From: Paraburkholderia aromaticivorans
GTDB lineage: Bacteria; Pseudomonadota; Gammaproteobacteria; Burkholderiales; Burkholderiaceae
Direction of reading: 5' to 3'
Length of the DNA: 64,000 bases
NCBI RefSeq assembly: GCF_012689525.1
Contig: NZ_CP051515.1
Coordinates: 1,302,001 to 1,366,000, forward strand
In this document: piece after piece, positions 1-9,549 of the stretch
Layout: every line of letters starts with the position of its first letter
How positions within the stretch are numbered: position 1 is the stretch's first letter
Notes under the pieces: generated by a model
Database searches by the model: none
Seen by the model: only the letters and a program-made list of their open reading frames with translations
What the model was told of the DNA's origin: nothing
Translations under genes and position numbers: made by a program

Positions 1-51
1 ATCGTCTCCTTTGGTTGGTCTTTTTTGCTTCGGTTGATTCCATGCAGTCCT

Positions 52-1119
52 TCAACCCGCCTGAGCGAACGCCCAACAATCGTTGGTGGGGAATTCGATC
101 CAGTGACGGCCGGCCGCGCGCGGCACGTGGCCAAAGGCGCGCAGCCGCAGATCGCCGCAATGGAACAGGTATTCCCAGCGGTCGCCGAGATACATCGACG
201 TGACGAGTTCGGCTTCGAGCCGGTTCGCGCCGGGACCGTCGGCGACCTGCACGCGTTCGAGGCGGATCACGGCTTGCGCGTGCTGTCCGGCAGTCAGCGC
301 TTCGCGCGCTTGCGCCTGCAATTGCCAGCCGTCGCCGGCAAGCGTCACGCGTTCGCCGTCCACCGCGGCCACGCGGGCCTCGATGCGGTTGTTGCTGCCC
401 ATGAATTCGGCGGTATAGAGCGAGCGGGGCGCGCCGTACAGTTCGGCGGGCGTGCCTTCCTGTTCGATGCGGCCGTTGCGCAGCAACAGGATGCGGTCGG
501 ACATCGCCATCGCTTCGGTCTGGTCGTGCGTCACGCACAAGGCCGAGAGGCCGAGTGACACGATCAGTTCGCGCAGCCAGGCGCGCGCTTCTTCGCGCAG
601 CTTGGCGTCGAGATTGGAGAGCGGTTCGTCGAGCAGAATCACCGGCGGGTTGTAGACGAGCGCCCGCGCAATCGCGACACGCTGTTGCTGGCCGCCGGAC
701 AGCTGATACGGATAACGCGCGGCGAGGTGGCCGAGGCCGAGCTGGTCGAGCGCGGCCTGCACGCGCTTTTTCTGCTCGGCGGCCGAGACGCGCCGCAGCT
801 TCAATCCATAGCCGACGTTCTCGGCCACCGTGCGATGCGGCCACAGCGCGTACGACTGGAACACGAGCCCGAGCGAGCGCTGCTCGACCGGCAGATCGAC
901 ATGCGTGGCGCCGTCGAAAAACGCCTTGCCGTCCAGTTCGATGCGACCCGACGACGGTTGTTCGAGACCGGCCACCGCGCGCAGCAGCGTGGTCTTGCCG
1001 CTGCCCGACGCGCCCAGCAGGCAGACCACTTCGCCGGGATTCAGCTCGAACGACACGCCCTTGAGAATCGGGTTGTCGCCGTAGCTGAGAAAGAGGTTGT
1101 CGACCTTGAGCTTATCCAT
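52..1119 (-). CDS. ABC transporter ATP-binding protein (Fe3+/phosphonate/spermidine type)
   Basis: Cytoplasmic ATPase that would power the importer formed with the next two upstream genes. All nucleotide-binding motifs are visible: Walker A GASGSGKT (residues 36-43), signature LSGGQQQR (140-147), Walker B VILLDEP (160-166) and the H-loop His (198). The last 110 residues look like the TOBE-type substrate or regulatory domain of the FbpC/PotA group, and 355 residues is normal for that group. The ATG overlaps the stop of the permease gene by 8 bases, so the two are translationally coupled. Substrate cannot be told from the ATPase. Confidence 0.93.
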   Translation of the reverse strand: MDKLKVDNLFLSYGDNPILKGVSFELNPGEVVCLLGASGSGKTTLLRAVAGLEQPSSGRIELDGKAFFDGATHVDLPVEQRSLGLVFQSYALWPHRTVAENVGYGLKLRRVSAAEQKKRVQAALDQLGLGHLAARYPYQLSGGQQQRVAIARALVYNPPVILLDEPLSNLDAKLREEARAWLRELIVSLGLSALCVTHDQTEAMAMSDRILLLRNGRIEQEGTPAELYGAPRSLYTAEFMGSNNRIEARVAAVDGERVTLAGDGWQLQAQAREALTAGQHAQAVIRLERVQVADGPGANRLEAELVTSMYLGDRWEYLFHCGDLRLRAFGHVPRAAGRHWIEFPTNDCWAFAQAG

Positions 1120-2881
1120 GCAGTTTCACTCCGAAGCGCAGCGCGACGCCGAGTCCGGCGCCGACCATCGCGATGTTGATGACAGAAAGCGCCGCAACCT
1201 GATCGACCGCGCCGGTCGCCCACAGCGACACCAGCAGTGCGCCGATCACTTCCGTGCCGGGCGAGAGCAGATAGACGGCGGTCGAGTACTCGCGCTCGAA
1301 AATCATGAAGATCAGCAGCCATGCCGCGAGCAAACCGAAGCGCACGAGCGGCAGCGTTACGTCCAGGCTGACGCGTGCGCGCGTGGCGCCGACGCTGCGT
1401 CCCGCTTCTTCGAGTTCGGGGCCGACTTGCAGCAGTGCGCTCTGAATCAGACGCATGCCGTACGCGAGCCACACGACCGTGTACGCGATCCAGATGCTCC
1501 ACATGGAGTTCTTCAGTTCCTTCAGGCCCGGTACGAAGAGGAAGATCCAGAGGAACGCGAGACCGGCGAGCAGGCCCGGCACCGCGCGAGGCAGCAGCAC
1601 AAGGTAATCGAGCAGACGCGTGGCCCAGTCGTTGCGACGATGGCCCGCGAACGCCACCAGCGAATAGAAGCCCACCGCCAGCGCCCCGCCGATCACGCCG
1701 ATGCCGAGCGTGTTCAGAATCGCGCGCACCAGGTTGTCCTGCTCGAACAGTTCGGTGAAGTTCGCGAGGGTGAGGACTTCGGCGAGATGCACGCCTTGCC
1801 CCCAGTTGGTGACGAACGCGCGCAACGTGATGCCGGAGATCGGCACGAACACCGTCAACAGCAGCCACAGCGCGACGATGGCGAGCGCGATCCAGCGCCA
1901 CGCGCCGAGCGGCAGCACGGTTTGTCGTCCCGCTTTGCCCTTGACCGTGACGAAGCGGTTCGCACTCTTGAGCAGCCGGCGTTGCAGCAGCACGAGCGGG
2001 AACGTGATCGCGACGATGCACATCGCGACCGCGGCCATCAGGTGGTACGAAGGCACGCCGAGCTTGTTGGTGAGCTTGTAGAGATAAGTGGCCAGCACGA
2101 GGTGCCCTTCGGGATCGCCGAGCACGAGCGGCAGGCCGAATACTTCGAAGCCGAGGAAAAACACCAGCACGCCGGCGAACAGCAACGCGGGCAGCGTCAT
2201 CGGCAGGCTGACGTCGAGTGCGACGCGAAACGGCCGCGCGCCGGCGACACGCGCCGCTTCTTCGACGTCCGAGCCGAGATTGCGCAGCGCCGCCGACGAA
2301 TACAGGTACACGTGCGGCACATGCGTGAGGCCGACGATCACCGTGATGGCGAACACCGAGTAAACGGTCCACGGTACTTCGGTGGTGCCGAACAGCTCCA
2401 TCCACCAGACCGAGTAAAAGCCGACCGGGCCGGCCGCGACGATGTAGCCGAAAGCGAGCACCATCGGCGAGACGAACACGGGCGTGAGCAGCAACGGTTC
2501 GAGCCAGCGGCGGCCGGGCAGGTCGGTGCGCACCATCAGGAACGCAAGAATGCCGCCGAGCGGAATCGAGATGAACAGCATCCCGGCCGCGATGACGAAC
2601 GAGTTTTTCAGCGCGGCCCAGAAGTCCGGGTCGCTAAAAATGAATTCGAAACCGGTGAGGCCGAACGTGCGCTTCGCGTCGAAGAACGGCGCGTTCAGCA
2701 CGCTCTGCAACAGGATGAAGCCGAGCGGCAGCGCCACTGCCACGGTCAACACCGCGATGACGAGCCAGCGCAGCAGCCCCATGAACGGCTGCAGTCCGCC
2801 GCTTGGCAGCGCGCCGATGGAGCCGCCGTCCGCCGCGTGCGGCGGCGCGGCGCGACGTCCGGTTGCGCTAGTGGAAAGCAT
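1112..2881 (-). CDS. ABC transporter permease, fused double-length type
   Basis: Inner-membrane channel of the importer. At about 589 residues it carries two permease halves in one chain, as in FbpB/ThiP-type transporters. Each half has a run of hydrophobic segments and an EAA-type loop: EEAARVAGARPFRVALDVSLP in the first half is matched by EEAGRSVGATRARVSLDVTLP in the second (only landmarks quoted). The start chosen is the ATG at 2881 because AGGGGGAC lies just upstream; a longer reading from 2911 would place the ribosome site inside the gene. It lies between the binding-protein and ATPase genes, all on the minus strand. Confidence 0.9.
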   Translation of the reverse strand: MLSTSATGRRAAPPHAADGGSIGALPSGGLQPFMGLLRWLVIAVLTVAVALPLGFILLQSVLNAPFFDAKRTFGLTGFEFIFSDPDFWAALKNSFVIAAGMLFISIPLGGILAFLMVRTDLPGRRWLEPLLLTPVFVSPMVLAFGYIVAAGPVGFYSVWWMELFGTTEVPWTVYSVFAITVIVGLTHVPHVYLYSSAALRNLGSDVEEAARVAGARPFRVALDVSLPMTLPALLFAGVLVFFLGFEVFGLPLVLGDPEGHLVLATYLYKLTNKLGVPSYHLMAAVAMCIVAITFPLVLLQRRLLKSANRFVTVKGKAGRQTVLPLGAWRWIALAIVALWLLLTVFVPISGITLRAFVTNWGQGVHLAEVLTLANFTELFEQDNLVRAILNTLGIGVIGGALAVGFYSLVAFAGHRRNDWATRLLDYLVLLPRAVPGLLAGLAFLWIFLFVPGLKELKNSMWSIWIAYTVVWLAYGMRLIQSALLQVGPELEEAGRSVGATRARVSLDVTLPLVRFGLLAAWLLIFMIFEREYSTAVYLLSPGTEVIGALLVSLWATGAVDQVAALSVINIAMVGAGLGVALRFGVKLHG

Positions 2882-2985
2882 GAGTGTCCCCCTGCGGCTC
2901 GCGGGCCGCATATCGACAGGTATGGAAAGGAAGGGCGGGCGGCCGCGTGTGTCAGTGCGGCCGATTGCGTGTCAAACGCGAACGG

Positions 2986-4074
2986 CTAGCGCTTGATCGA
3001 CTGTTGCCATTGCTTGAGGAATTCGAGGCGCTTCGACTGATCGAGATAGACCAGCAGGCCCGCGCCGATCGGGATCGGTTTGAGCGAATCGCCGAGTTGC
3101 TTCGTGAGGCCCGCCATCGACGTTTCACCCTCTACGTCGGTGCGAATCGAGAACAGGCTCGCCTGATTCGCCAGCAACGTCTGGCCGCGTTGCGAGAGCA
3201 GGTAGTCGACCCACAGCTTCGCGGCGTTCGGGCTTTGCGCCTTCTTCGAAATCGTTACGAGGCGGCTCACCACCAGCGTGTAGTCCTTCGGATAGACATA
3301 ACCGATGGACGGATCTTTCTTCGCCTTGGTCAGCGCGTACGAGCCGAGAATGTTGTAGCCGATCAGGTTCTCGCCCGAGGAGATGCGCTCCATCATCGCG
3401 CCCGTGCTCGATTGCAGCTTCGGGCCGGTGGCGCCCATGGCCTTGACCAGATCCCACGTGACCTGCGGGTTGACGCGTGCGTCCTGGGTCAGATAGTTGA
3501 AACCGACGCCGGACTTTTCGATGTCGTACGTGGTGACCCGGCCTTTGAACTGAACGGGCTTGGTTTGCAGCAATTTGATCAGGTCGGCGCGCGTTTGCGG
3601 CACGTCGCCGGCCGGCAGGAGGCGTTTGTTGTAGACGATCGCGAGCGGCTCGTACGTCGTGCCGTAAGCCTGCTTCTGATACTGCGCCCATTGCGGCAAG
3701 TGCTTCGCTTCGGGCGATTCGTAGGTGGCCATCAGGCCGTCGTTGACGAGCTTGACCTGGAGGTCCATGGCCGAGCTCCACAGCACGTCGGCGCTGGTGC
3801 TGCTGGCCGCGTTTTCGCTGATGTAGCGGTTGTACAGCTCGGTACTGTTCATGTCGTTGTACTCGACTTTGACACCGTACATGCTTTCAAAATCCTTGAT
3901 AAGCGAGCGCACCAGCGCGGTGTCCGTGACCGAGTAAACGATCAGCTTGCCTTCCATTTTTGCGCCGTCGACGGTGGCCTGATAGTCACTGGGATAACCG
4001 GCTGGAATGGCTGCCCACGCTGAACTTGCAGCGAATACGACAGCGGCTGCGAGAGCCTTCAAAGTGTTCTGCAC
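2986..4074 (-). CDS. ABC transporter periplasmic substrate-binding protein
   Basis: Exported binding protein of the importer, 362 residues. The start is a GTG at 4074, because GGAGGA sits five bases upstream; it gives a clean signal peptide (MQNTLKALAAAVVFAASSAWA, about 21 residues). The body resembles the Fe3+/hexose-phosphate/aminoethylphosphonate binding-protein family: LIVYSVTD near the mature N-terminus and a DVLWSSAMD segment. I do not see the adjacent Tyr-Tyr pair that binds iron in classic FbpA proteins, so a phosphorylated organic ligand is as likely as ferric iron. It is divergent from a two-component system that may control it. Confidence 0.88.
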   Translation of the reverse strand: MQNTLKALAAAVVFAASSAWAAIPAGYPSDYQATVDGAKMEGKLIVYSVTDTALVRSLIKDFESMYGVKVEYNDMNSTELYNRYISENAASSTSADVLWSSAMDLQVKLVNDGLMATYESPEAKHLPQWAQYQKQAYGTTYEPLAIVYNKRLLPAGDVPQTRADLIKLLQTKPVQFKGRVTTYDIEKSGVGFNYLTQDARVNPQVTWDLVKAMGATGPKLQSSTGAMMERISSGENLIGYNILGSYALTKAKKDPSIGYVYPKDYTLVVSRLVTISKKAQSPNAAKLWVDYLLSQRGQTLLANQASLFSIRTDVEGETSMAGLTKQLGDSLKPIPIGAGLLVYLDQSKRLEFLKQWQQSIKR

Positions 4075-4214
4075 GTCTTCCTCCAAAAAATTTCGTGTTG
4101 GTTTTGTGTAGGCGAATAGTAAGCGACTGATGCTTTCTGAACGCTTTCAATTCCAGGGGGAAATGCGTCACAATGGTCGAATTCACCTCGTGGATTTCCC
4201 TGGGATTCCGTTCT

Positions 4215-4886
4215 ATGCGCGTGCTCCTCGTTGAAGACAATCCGATCCTCTCCCGCTCGCTCACCGACGCGCTGACTAGCGCGAAACTCACCGTCGACTG
4301 CATGCACGACGGCGAGTCCGCCGACCACGTATTGCGCACACAGGACTACGCGCTGGTGATTCTCGATATCGGCTTGCCGAAGCTCGACGGGCTCGAAGTG
4401 CTGCGCCGTTTGCGCGCACGTCGCAATGCGGTGCCGGTGCTCATACTGAGCGCGCACGGGTCGGTGGACGAGCGCGTGCGTGGTCTCGATCTCGGCGCCG
4501 ACGACTACCTCGCCAAGCCATTCTCACTCACCGAACTCGAAGCGCGCGCACGTGCGCTGCTACGCCGCAGTCACGGCCAGGAGCCGCTCAGTGCGCAATG
4601 CGGTACGTTGCTATACGACAGCGTGGATCGCGGCTTCACACTCGACGGTGAAGCGCTCGCGCTGACGCCGCGCGAGCGCTCGGTGCTCGAAGTGCTGATC
4701 CTGCGCAACGGCCGCGCGATCAACAAGGACACGCTGTCGGAGAAGATCTTCGGACTGGACGAATCGGTGAATGCGGACGCCATCGAAATCTATGTGCACC
4801 GCTTGCGCAAGAAACTCGAACACAGTTCGGTCGGCATCGTGACGCTGCGCGGGCTCGGCTATCTGCTGGAAGCAAAAAGCGCATGA
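4215..4886 (+). CDS. OmpR/PhoB-family response regulator (TctD/QseB-like)
   Basis: DNA-binding response regulator of 223 residues. The N-terminal receiver has the acidic residue at D8, phospho-acceptor Asp at 51 (VILDIGLP) and the conserved Lys in YLAKPF near residue 101. The C-terminal 100 residues form the winged-helix output domain, ending in TLRGLGYLL. The ATG at 4215 is preferred over the earlier one at 4173 because receiver homology begins with MRVLLVEDN. Its stop overlaps the histidine kinase start (ATGA), so the pair is coupled. The divergent ABC-importer binding protein 140 bases away is the obvious target. Confidence 0.92.
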   Translation: MRVLLVEDNPILSRSLTDALTSAKLTVDCMHDGESADHVLRTQDYALVILDIGLPKLDGLEVLRRLRARRNAVPVLILSAHGSVDERVRGLDLGADDYLAKPFSLTELEARARALLRRSHGQEPLSAQCGTLLYDSVDRGFTLDGEALALTPRERSVLEVLILRNGRAINKDTLSEKIFGLDESVNADAIEIYVHRLRKKLEHSSVGIVTLRGLGYLLEAKSA

Positions 4887-6301
4887 CGCGGCCGAATCTG
4901 CGCGTACGGATCGCGCTGTGGTTGTTGTTGCCGCTGCTCCTGCTGCTCGCGTTAGATGCATGGCTCACGTACCAGCGCGCGATGAACGCGGCACATGCGG
5001 CATTCGACCGCACGCTCGAATTTTCACTGCGCTCGATCCGCGACGGCATCCGCTTGCGCGACGGCGAGATCCAGGTCGATCTGCCGTACCTCGCCTTGGA
5101 GATGTTCGAATCGAATGGCGGCGGCAACATCTACTATCAGATTCGCGAGGAAGGTGGCCGCGTGGTGACGGGCTATCCCGATCTGCCAGACCCCGGGATA
5201 GTGCCGAGCGAGCCCTACAGCGTGCGGTTTTACGACGACGTGTTTCGCGGCCGTCCGCTGCGCATCGCCATGCTCAGGTTGCCCGTGCACGATGTGCCGA
5301 GCGCGCAGACACGCGTGGTGCTGGTGAGAGTCGGCGAAACGATCGAGCAGCGTCAGGCGTTGGCGCGCGAGATTCTCACCGGGTCGCTGCAACAGGAAGG
5401 GTTGTTGGTGGTGCTCGCGCTCGGCATCGTCTGGTTGGGCGTGGCGCGCGGCTTGCGGCCGTTGGACCGCCTGTCGGCGAAAGTGGCCGCGCGTGCCGAG
5501 GACGATCCGACGCCGCTCGACACCGTCGGTCTGCCGAGCGAAGTGGCACCACTGGTCGATTCGATCAATCAGTACATCGGCCGCACGCAGTTGATGCAGT
5601 CGTCGCGCCGGCGTTTTTTCAACGACGCCGCGCATCAGTTGAAAACGCCGCTCGCGGTGATTCAGGCGGAGTCCGAACTGGCGCTGCACGATATCGACGT
5701 CGCGGAGGAAAGTGCGGGCGGCAATCGCCGGCCAGGGGTACATTTGCGACGGCTGAATCGCGCCGTGCAGCAGGCGGTGCGCATCGTGCAGCAGTTGCTC
5801 TCGCTGTCGCGGCTCGACGCGGACAGCGGCTACACGGTCAAGCATGCGGCGGTGTCGCTGCATAAGGTCGCGCGCAGCGTGACGCTCGACTGGTCGCCGG
5901 TGGCGCGCTCGCACGGCATCGATCTCGGTTTCGAACAGGAGGTGCGTGTCGACGTGACAGGCCAGATCGATCTGCTCGCGGAACTGGTCGGCAATCTGAT
6001 CGATAACGCCATCCGTTATTCCGGCGACGGCGCGGTGATCACCGTGCGGGTCGCGCTCGAAGGAGAACAAGCGTTGCTGCAGGTGATCGACAACGGGCCG
6101 GGCATTGCCGCCGGTGAACGCGACGCGGTGTTCGAACGCTTCTATCGCAGCGAGGCGACGCAGGCGATCGAGGGTAGCGGCCTGGGTTTATCGATCGTGC
6201 GGGAAATCGCGCGCGTGCATGGCGCGCTGGTGGCGCTCACCGATGCGCACGGTGGCGGCCTGGTCGTCAGTGTGCTGTTTCCGCCGTTGAAAACGGCGTG
6301 A
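4883..6301 (+). CDS. Sensor histidine kinase (TctE-like)
   Basis: Membrane kinase partner of the preceding regulator, 472 residues. A first membrane segment lies at about residues 9-28, followed by a periplasmic sensing region of roughly 140 residues and a second segment at about 172-190. The phospho-His is His251 in AAHQLKTPLA. The ATPase domain shows an N-box (LVGNLIDNAIRYS, about 370) and the G boxes DNGPGI and GSGLGLSIV. In TctDE-like systems the periplasmic domain often senses the solute handled by a neighbouring transporter; that is an inference here. Confidence 0.92.
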   Translation: MTRPNLRVRIALWLLLPLLLLLALDAWLTYQRAMNAAHAAFDRTLEFSLRSIRDGIRLRDGEIQVDLPYLALEMFESNGGGNIYYQIREEGGRVVTGYPDLPDPGIVPSEPYSVRFYDDVFRGRPLRIAMLRLPVHDVPSAQTRVVLVRVGETIEQRQALAREILTGSLQQEGLLVVLALGIVWLGVARGLRPLDRLSAKVAARAEDDPTPLDTVGLPSEVAPLVDSINQYIGRTQLMQSSRRRFFNDAAHQLKTPLAVIQAESELALHDIDVAEESAGGNRRPGVHLRRLNRAVQQAVRIVQQLLSLSRLDADSGYTVKHAAVSLHKVARSVTLDWSPVARSHGIDLGFEQEVRVDVTGQIDLLAELVGNLIDNAIRYSGDGAVITVRVALEGEQALLQVIDNGPGIAAGERDAVFERFYRSEATQAIEGSGLGLSIVREIARVHGALVALTDAHGGGLVVSVLFPPLKTA

Positions 6302-6336
6302 CGTGGGCGAGCCACTCAGCAACTCAGCTCAGCAAC

Positions 6337-7488
6337 TCAGCGGCGAATCGGAAAGCGCTGTGCATAGGCAGTGGGTGAAGTGCCGTCGCTCCACGTTTCG
6401 CCGTCGATCAAAACCTGAGATGCGCCTTCTTCCGGCGCGGCCACGTTCACAGCGATGGCCGCCTCGCGATACAACTGCGTCTGGTTGATCCGCGCGGCAA
6501 TGTCCGAATAGTCCGCACGCGCGTCGATCATGCCCCAGCGTTCGAACTGCGTAAGAAACCACGCGCCTTCGAACGCATGCGGGTAGTTCGCCGCGCCGTT
6601 GTCGAAGAAACGCATGGGCAGACCGCACGGCGCGGAAGCGGCAATCTCGTCGCCCAGACGCGCCGCGATCAACGTTTCATCGATGCCGACATACTCGGGC
6701 CGTGCAAGCCAGCGCGCGATTTCGTCGCGATGTCCCGCGCCGTCGAGCCAGCGGCACGCTTCAAGCATGGTCTGCACGAGCGCGCGCGCGGCATTCGGAT
6801 TCGCGCTGACAAAATCGCGCCGGCACGCCAGCACTTTGTCGGGATGATCCGGCCACACGTCGCTCGTATAAGCGATCGTTCTGCCGACACCTTGCGCTTC
6901 CGCCTGCGCGTTCCACGGCTCGCCGACACACAGGCCGTCGAGTTTGTCTTCGGCGAGCGCCGCGACCATTTGCGGCGGGGGAATCGCCACGCTCTCGATC
7001 TCGCGCAACGGATCCACGCCTTGCGACGCGAGCCAGTAGTACAGCCACATCGCGTGCGTGCCGGTCGGGAAGGTTTGCGCGAAGACCGGCTTGCGGCCGA
7101 GCGTCGCGAGCGCCTTGGGCAGCGTGCCGTGTTCGGCGAGCGCATCGGCGAGACGGTTCGACAGTGTGATGGCCTGGCCGTTGCGGTTGAGCACCATCAG
7201 CACGGCCATCTCCGTTTGCGGTCCGCCGAGGCCCAGTTGCACGCCGTAGACGAGTCCGTAGAGCGCGTGGGCCGCATCCAGATCGCCCGACAGCAGTTTG
7301 TCGCGCACGGCGGCCCACGACGGCTGACGCGACAACTCCAGCGTCAGGCCGTGTGCATGGCCGAATTCGAGCAGCTTGGCGGCGACGAGCGGCGCGGCGT
7401 CCGAGAGCGCCACGAAACCGAGCCGCAAATGAGTCTTCTCGAGTTGCCCCGATGCGGACGTGGTGGCGAGTGAAGTAGGAGAGTTCAT
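6337..7488 (-). CDS. nasS: NasS-like cytoplasmic nitrate sensor (NrtA/CmpA-family binding protein)
   Basis: A 383-residue protein of the nitrate/bicarbonate binding family (NrtA/CmpA) that lacks a signal peptide, as the NasS sensors do. Recognisable stretches are LRLGFVALSDAAPLV at the start and FAQTFPTGTHAMWLYYW in the middle. In known NasS-NasT systems this protein binds the ANTAR regulator NasT and releases it when nitrate or nitrite is bound. It begins 10 bases after the NasT-like gene on the same strand, which supports the assignment. No assimilatory nitrate reductase or transporter genes lie beside it, so its targets must be elsewhere. Confidence 0.85.
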   Translation of the reverse strand: MNSPTSLATTSASGQLEKTHLRLGFVALSDAAPLVAAKLLEFGHAHGLTLELSRQPSWAAVRDKLLSGDLDAAHALYGLVYGVQLGLGGPQTEMAVLMVLNRNGQAITLSNRLADALAEHGTLPKALATLGRKPVFAQTFPTGTHAMWLYYWLASQGVDPLREIESVAIPPPQMVAALAEDKLDGLCVGEPWNAQAEAQGVGRTIAYTSDVWPDHPDKVLACRRDFVSANPNAARALVQTMLEACRWLDGAGHRDEIARWLARPEYVGIDETLIAARLGDEIAASAPCGLPMRFFDNGAANYPHAFEGAWFLTQFERWGMIDARADYSDIAARINQTQLYREAAIAVNVAAPEEGASQVLIDGETWSDGTSPTAYAQRFPIRR

Positions 7489-7498
7489 GGACGGCGCT

Positions 7499-8074
7499 TC
7501 ATTTGAGCGAGTCAGCCGCCGCGACGATGGCGCGCGCGACCTCGGCGAGTTTGACGCCCTGGTTCATCGCGCGTTTGCGCAGGTTGGCGTAGGCGGCGTG
7601 TTCGGTGATTTTCTGCTGATCCATCAGGATGCGTTTGGCGCGATCGATCAGCTTGCGCTCGGCGAGTTCGTTTTCGACTTGCGCGAGACGTTCGCGCAAC
7701 TGCGATTCCTGCGCAAAACGCGCGAGCGCGACTTCGAGGATCGGCGCGAGACGCTCGGTCGCGAGACCTTCGACGAGATAGGCCGTGACGCCGGCGCCGA
7801 CGGCGTCGCGAATCAATTGCTGGTTGGCGTCGTGGCTGAACATCAGCACCGGACGCGGCGCGGTGGCGTTCATCACGGCGAGCTGTTCGAGCGTGTCGCG
7901 CGACGGCGATTCCGTATCGATGATGATGACGTCCGGCCGCTCGCTCTGCACCACGCGATGCAGCGCCTGTGGCGTGGCGGTGCCCGCCAACATCTCGTAG
8001 CCGAGGCGGGCGAGGGCGTCGCGGAGGTCGCCGATGGGCTTATCGGTGTCGGTTACGAGGAGAACGCGCAGCAT
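7499..8074 (-). CDS. nasT: NasT-like ANTAR-domain response regulator
   Basis: RNA-binding antiterminator, 191 residues. The first 120 residues are a receiver-like domain (Asp at about 53 in VIIIDTESP), and the last 60 are an ANTAR domain (AERKLIDRAKRILMDQQ, then AYANLRKRAMNQGVKLAEVA). ANTAR proteins bind paired hexaloop hairpins in the leader RNA of their targets and prevent termination. The pairing with the downstream NasS-like gene marks it as the nitrate-assimilation regulator. It is the first gene of the two-gene operon. Confidence 0.87.
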   Translation of the reverse strand: MLRVLLVTDTDKPIGDLRDALARLGYEMLAGTATPQALHRVVQSERPDVIIIDTESPSRDTLEQLAVMNATAPRPVLMFSHDANQQLIRDAVGAGVTAYLVEGLATERLAPILEVALARFAQESQLRERLAQVENELAERKLIDRAKRILMDQQKITEHAAYANLRKRAMNQGVKLAEVARAIVAAADSLK

Positions 8075-8252
8075 GGAGTGGGGTTTTATCGACGGCTAGC
8101 TAACCATAAAGCAACGGCTATGCCAGCCGGCGCATGCGACGGCGAAACGAAAGCAATCACGGACTTAGCGGCCGCACCGATAGCCGCGGCTGCACCGGCG
8201 CGGGGCACGCCAGGACGATGCACCGAAGCGGCGCATGGCGGCGCCGCTCACT

Positions 8253-9497
8253 TCATCGGCGCCACTCGCTGTAACTGCGGGGCGAGAACAGAGAACTGAC
8301 CACGATCATGGCGACGACGCAGCCGGCCAGCATGATCCACGCGACGCCGAAGCTTCCGCTCCAACCCCGCACGAGGCCGGCCACGACGGGCGCAATAGCC
8401 GCCACGATGAAGCCGACGCCTTGGGTGAACGCGACGAGCTTGCCGGCCACGCGATGGTCGGCCGAATGATCCATGGCGGTCACGAGCGTCAGCGAAAAAG
8501 TCCCGCCCAGTCCCGCGCCTGCCACGCCGACCCACAGCAAGGGCGCGGCGTCGGGCCAGACGATCAAGCCAAGCAATCCGACTAGTTGCGCCGTGAGGCC
8601 GAGCGTGAGCCACGGCCGGCGATCGCGGAACGACGCCGCGGCGAGCGGCAGTAGCAAGGCCGCGGCGGCCTGGAAGACGGTCATGCCTGCCAGCAGCGAA
8701 CCGCTTGCCGCGACGCTCACGCCGCGCTGCTGATAAAACGCCGGCAGCCACGCGACGAGACTCGTATAGCCGCCGTTGACGATGCCGAAGTAGAGGCCGA
8801 GCGTCCACGCGCGCCGCGTGCGCCACAGCGAAAGGGTGGTGGCGTTGGCAGGAGCGGCCTTTGCCGCGACGCCGCCCTCAGAAGTATGCCGGTTCAATGC
8901 CCACCAGCAGAGCAGCGCGACGCACGCCGGAAGCGCCCACACCGCGAGCCCCGCATGCCATGACTGCGCCGCGCGACTTATCCACGGACTCAAACTCGCG
9001 CCCAGCCCGCCGCCGCCCATGATGGACGCGGAGAACACGCCCATCGCCAGCGGCACGCGCGCATGAAAGCGCTGCTTCATCACGGCGGGCAGCAGCGCCT
9101 GGATGGCCGCGACGCCCACGCCCGCGAGCAACGCCGTGGCGAGCAGTGCCGCGCCGCTCGATGCCGTCCACCGCGCCGCGCAAGCCAGCGCGATGGCCAG
9201 CAAGCCGAGCGCGACACCGCGTGTTTCGCCGATCGTGCGGGTCAGCGCGCCCGCGCCGAACGCACCGATGCCCATCGCGACGACCGGCAGGCTGGTCAGC
9301 AACGACGCGCCGTAGAAACTGAGGCCGGTTGCGTCGCGGATCGTCGTCATCAAAGGGCTGATCGATGTGAGCAGCGGGCGCAGATTGATGCCGATCACGA
9401 CGATCGCCGCGAGCCAGACGACGTCCTGCCACTTCAGCGCCGTGGTGGCGTGGTGAGCGGAAGTGCGGGTCGGGTTGGCGCTGGAGGGCGAATTCAC
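8253..9497 (-). CDS. MFS transporter, CynX/NimT family
   Basis: Twelve-segment inner-membrane transporter of about 414 residues in the cyanate/nitroimidazole (CynX/NimT) branch of the major facilitator family; LAAIVVIGINLRPLLTSISP near the start is typical of the branch. I chose the GTG at 9497, preceded by AGGA at a five-base gap. An ATG at 9560 is also in frame but lies within one arm of a perfect inverted repeat that looks like the operator of this gene. The neighbouring truncated TetR gene suggests that expression was once repressor-controlled. The substrate is unknown. Confidence 0.85.
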   Translation of the reverse strand: MNSPSSANPTRTSAHHATTALKWQDVVWLAAIVVIGINLRPLLTSISPLMTTIRDATGLSFYGASLLTSLPVVAMGIGAFGAGALTRTIGETRGVALGLLAIALACAARWTASSGAALLATALLAGVGVAAIQALLPAVMKQRFHARVPLAMGVFSASIMGGGGLGASLSPWISRAAQSWHAGLAVWALPACVALLCWWALNRHTSEGGVAAKAAPANATTLSLWRTRRAWTLGLYFGIVNGGYTSLVAWLPAFYQQRGVSVAASGSLLAGMTVFQAAAALLLPLAAASFRDRRPWLTLGLTAQLVGLLGLIVWPDAAPLLWVGVAGAGLGGTFSLTLVTAMDHSADHRVAGKLVAFTQGVGFIVAAIAPVVAGLVRGWSGSFGVAWIMLAGCVVAMIVVSSLFSPRSYSEWRR

Positions 9498-9549
9498 AAT
9501 GGTCCTGGTGGCGGGCGATGGGCGGCGCAAATAAACCGTGCGAGCTGGT

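Noticed and set aside
1097..2989. Long open frame (630 codons) on the plus strand opposite the ABC permease
   Set aside because: It is the shadow of a GC-rich gene: highly skewed to Arg, Gln, Glu, His and Asp, with no domain, while the minus-strand frame has clear permease motifs.
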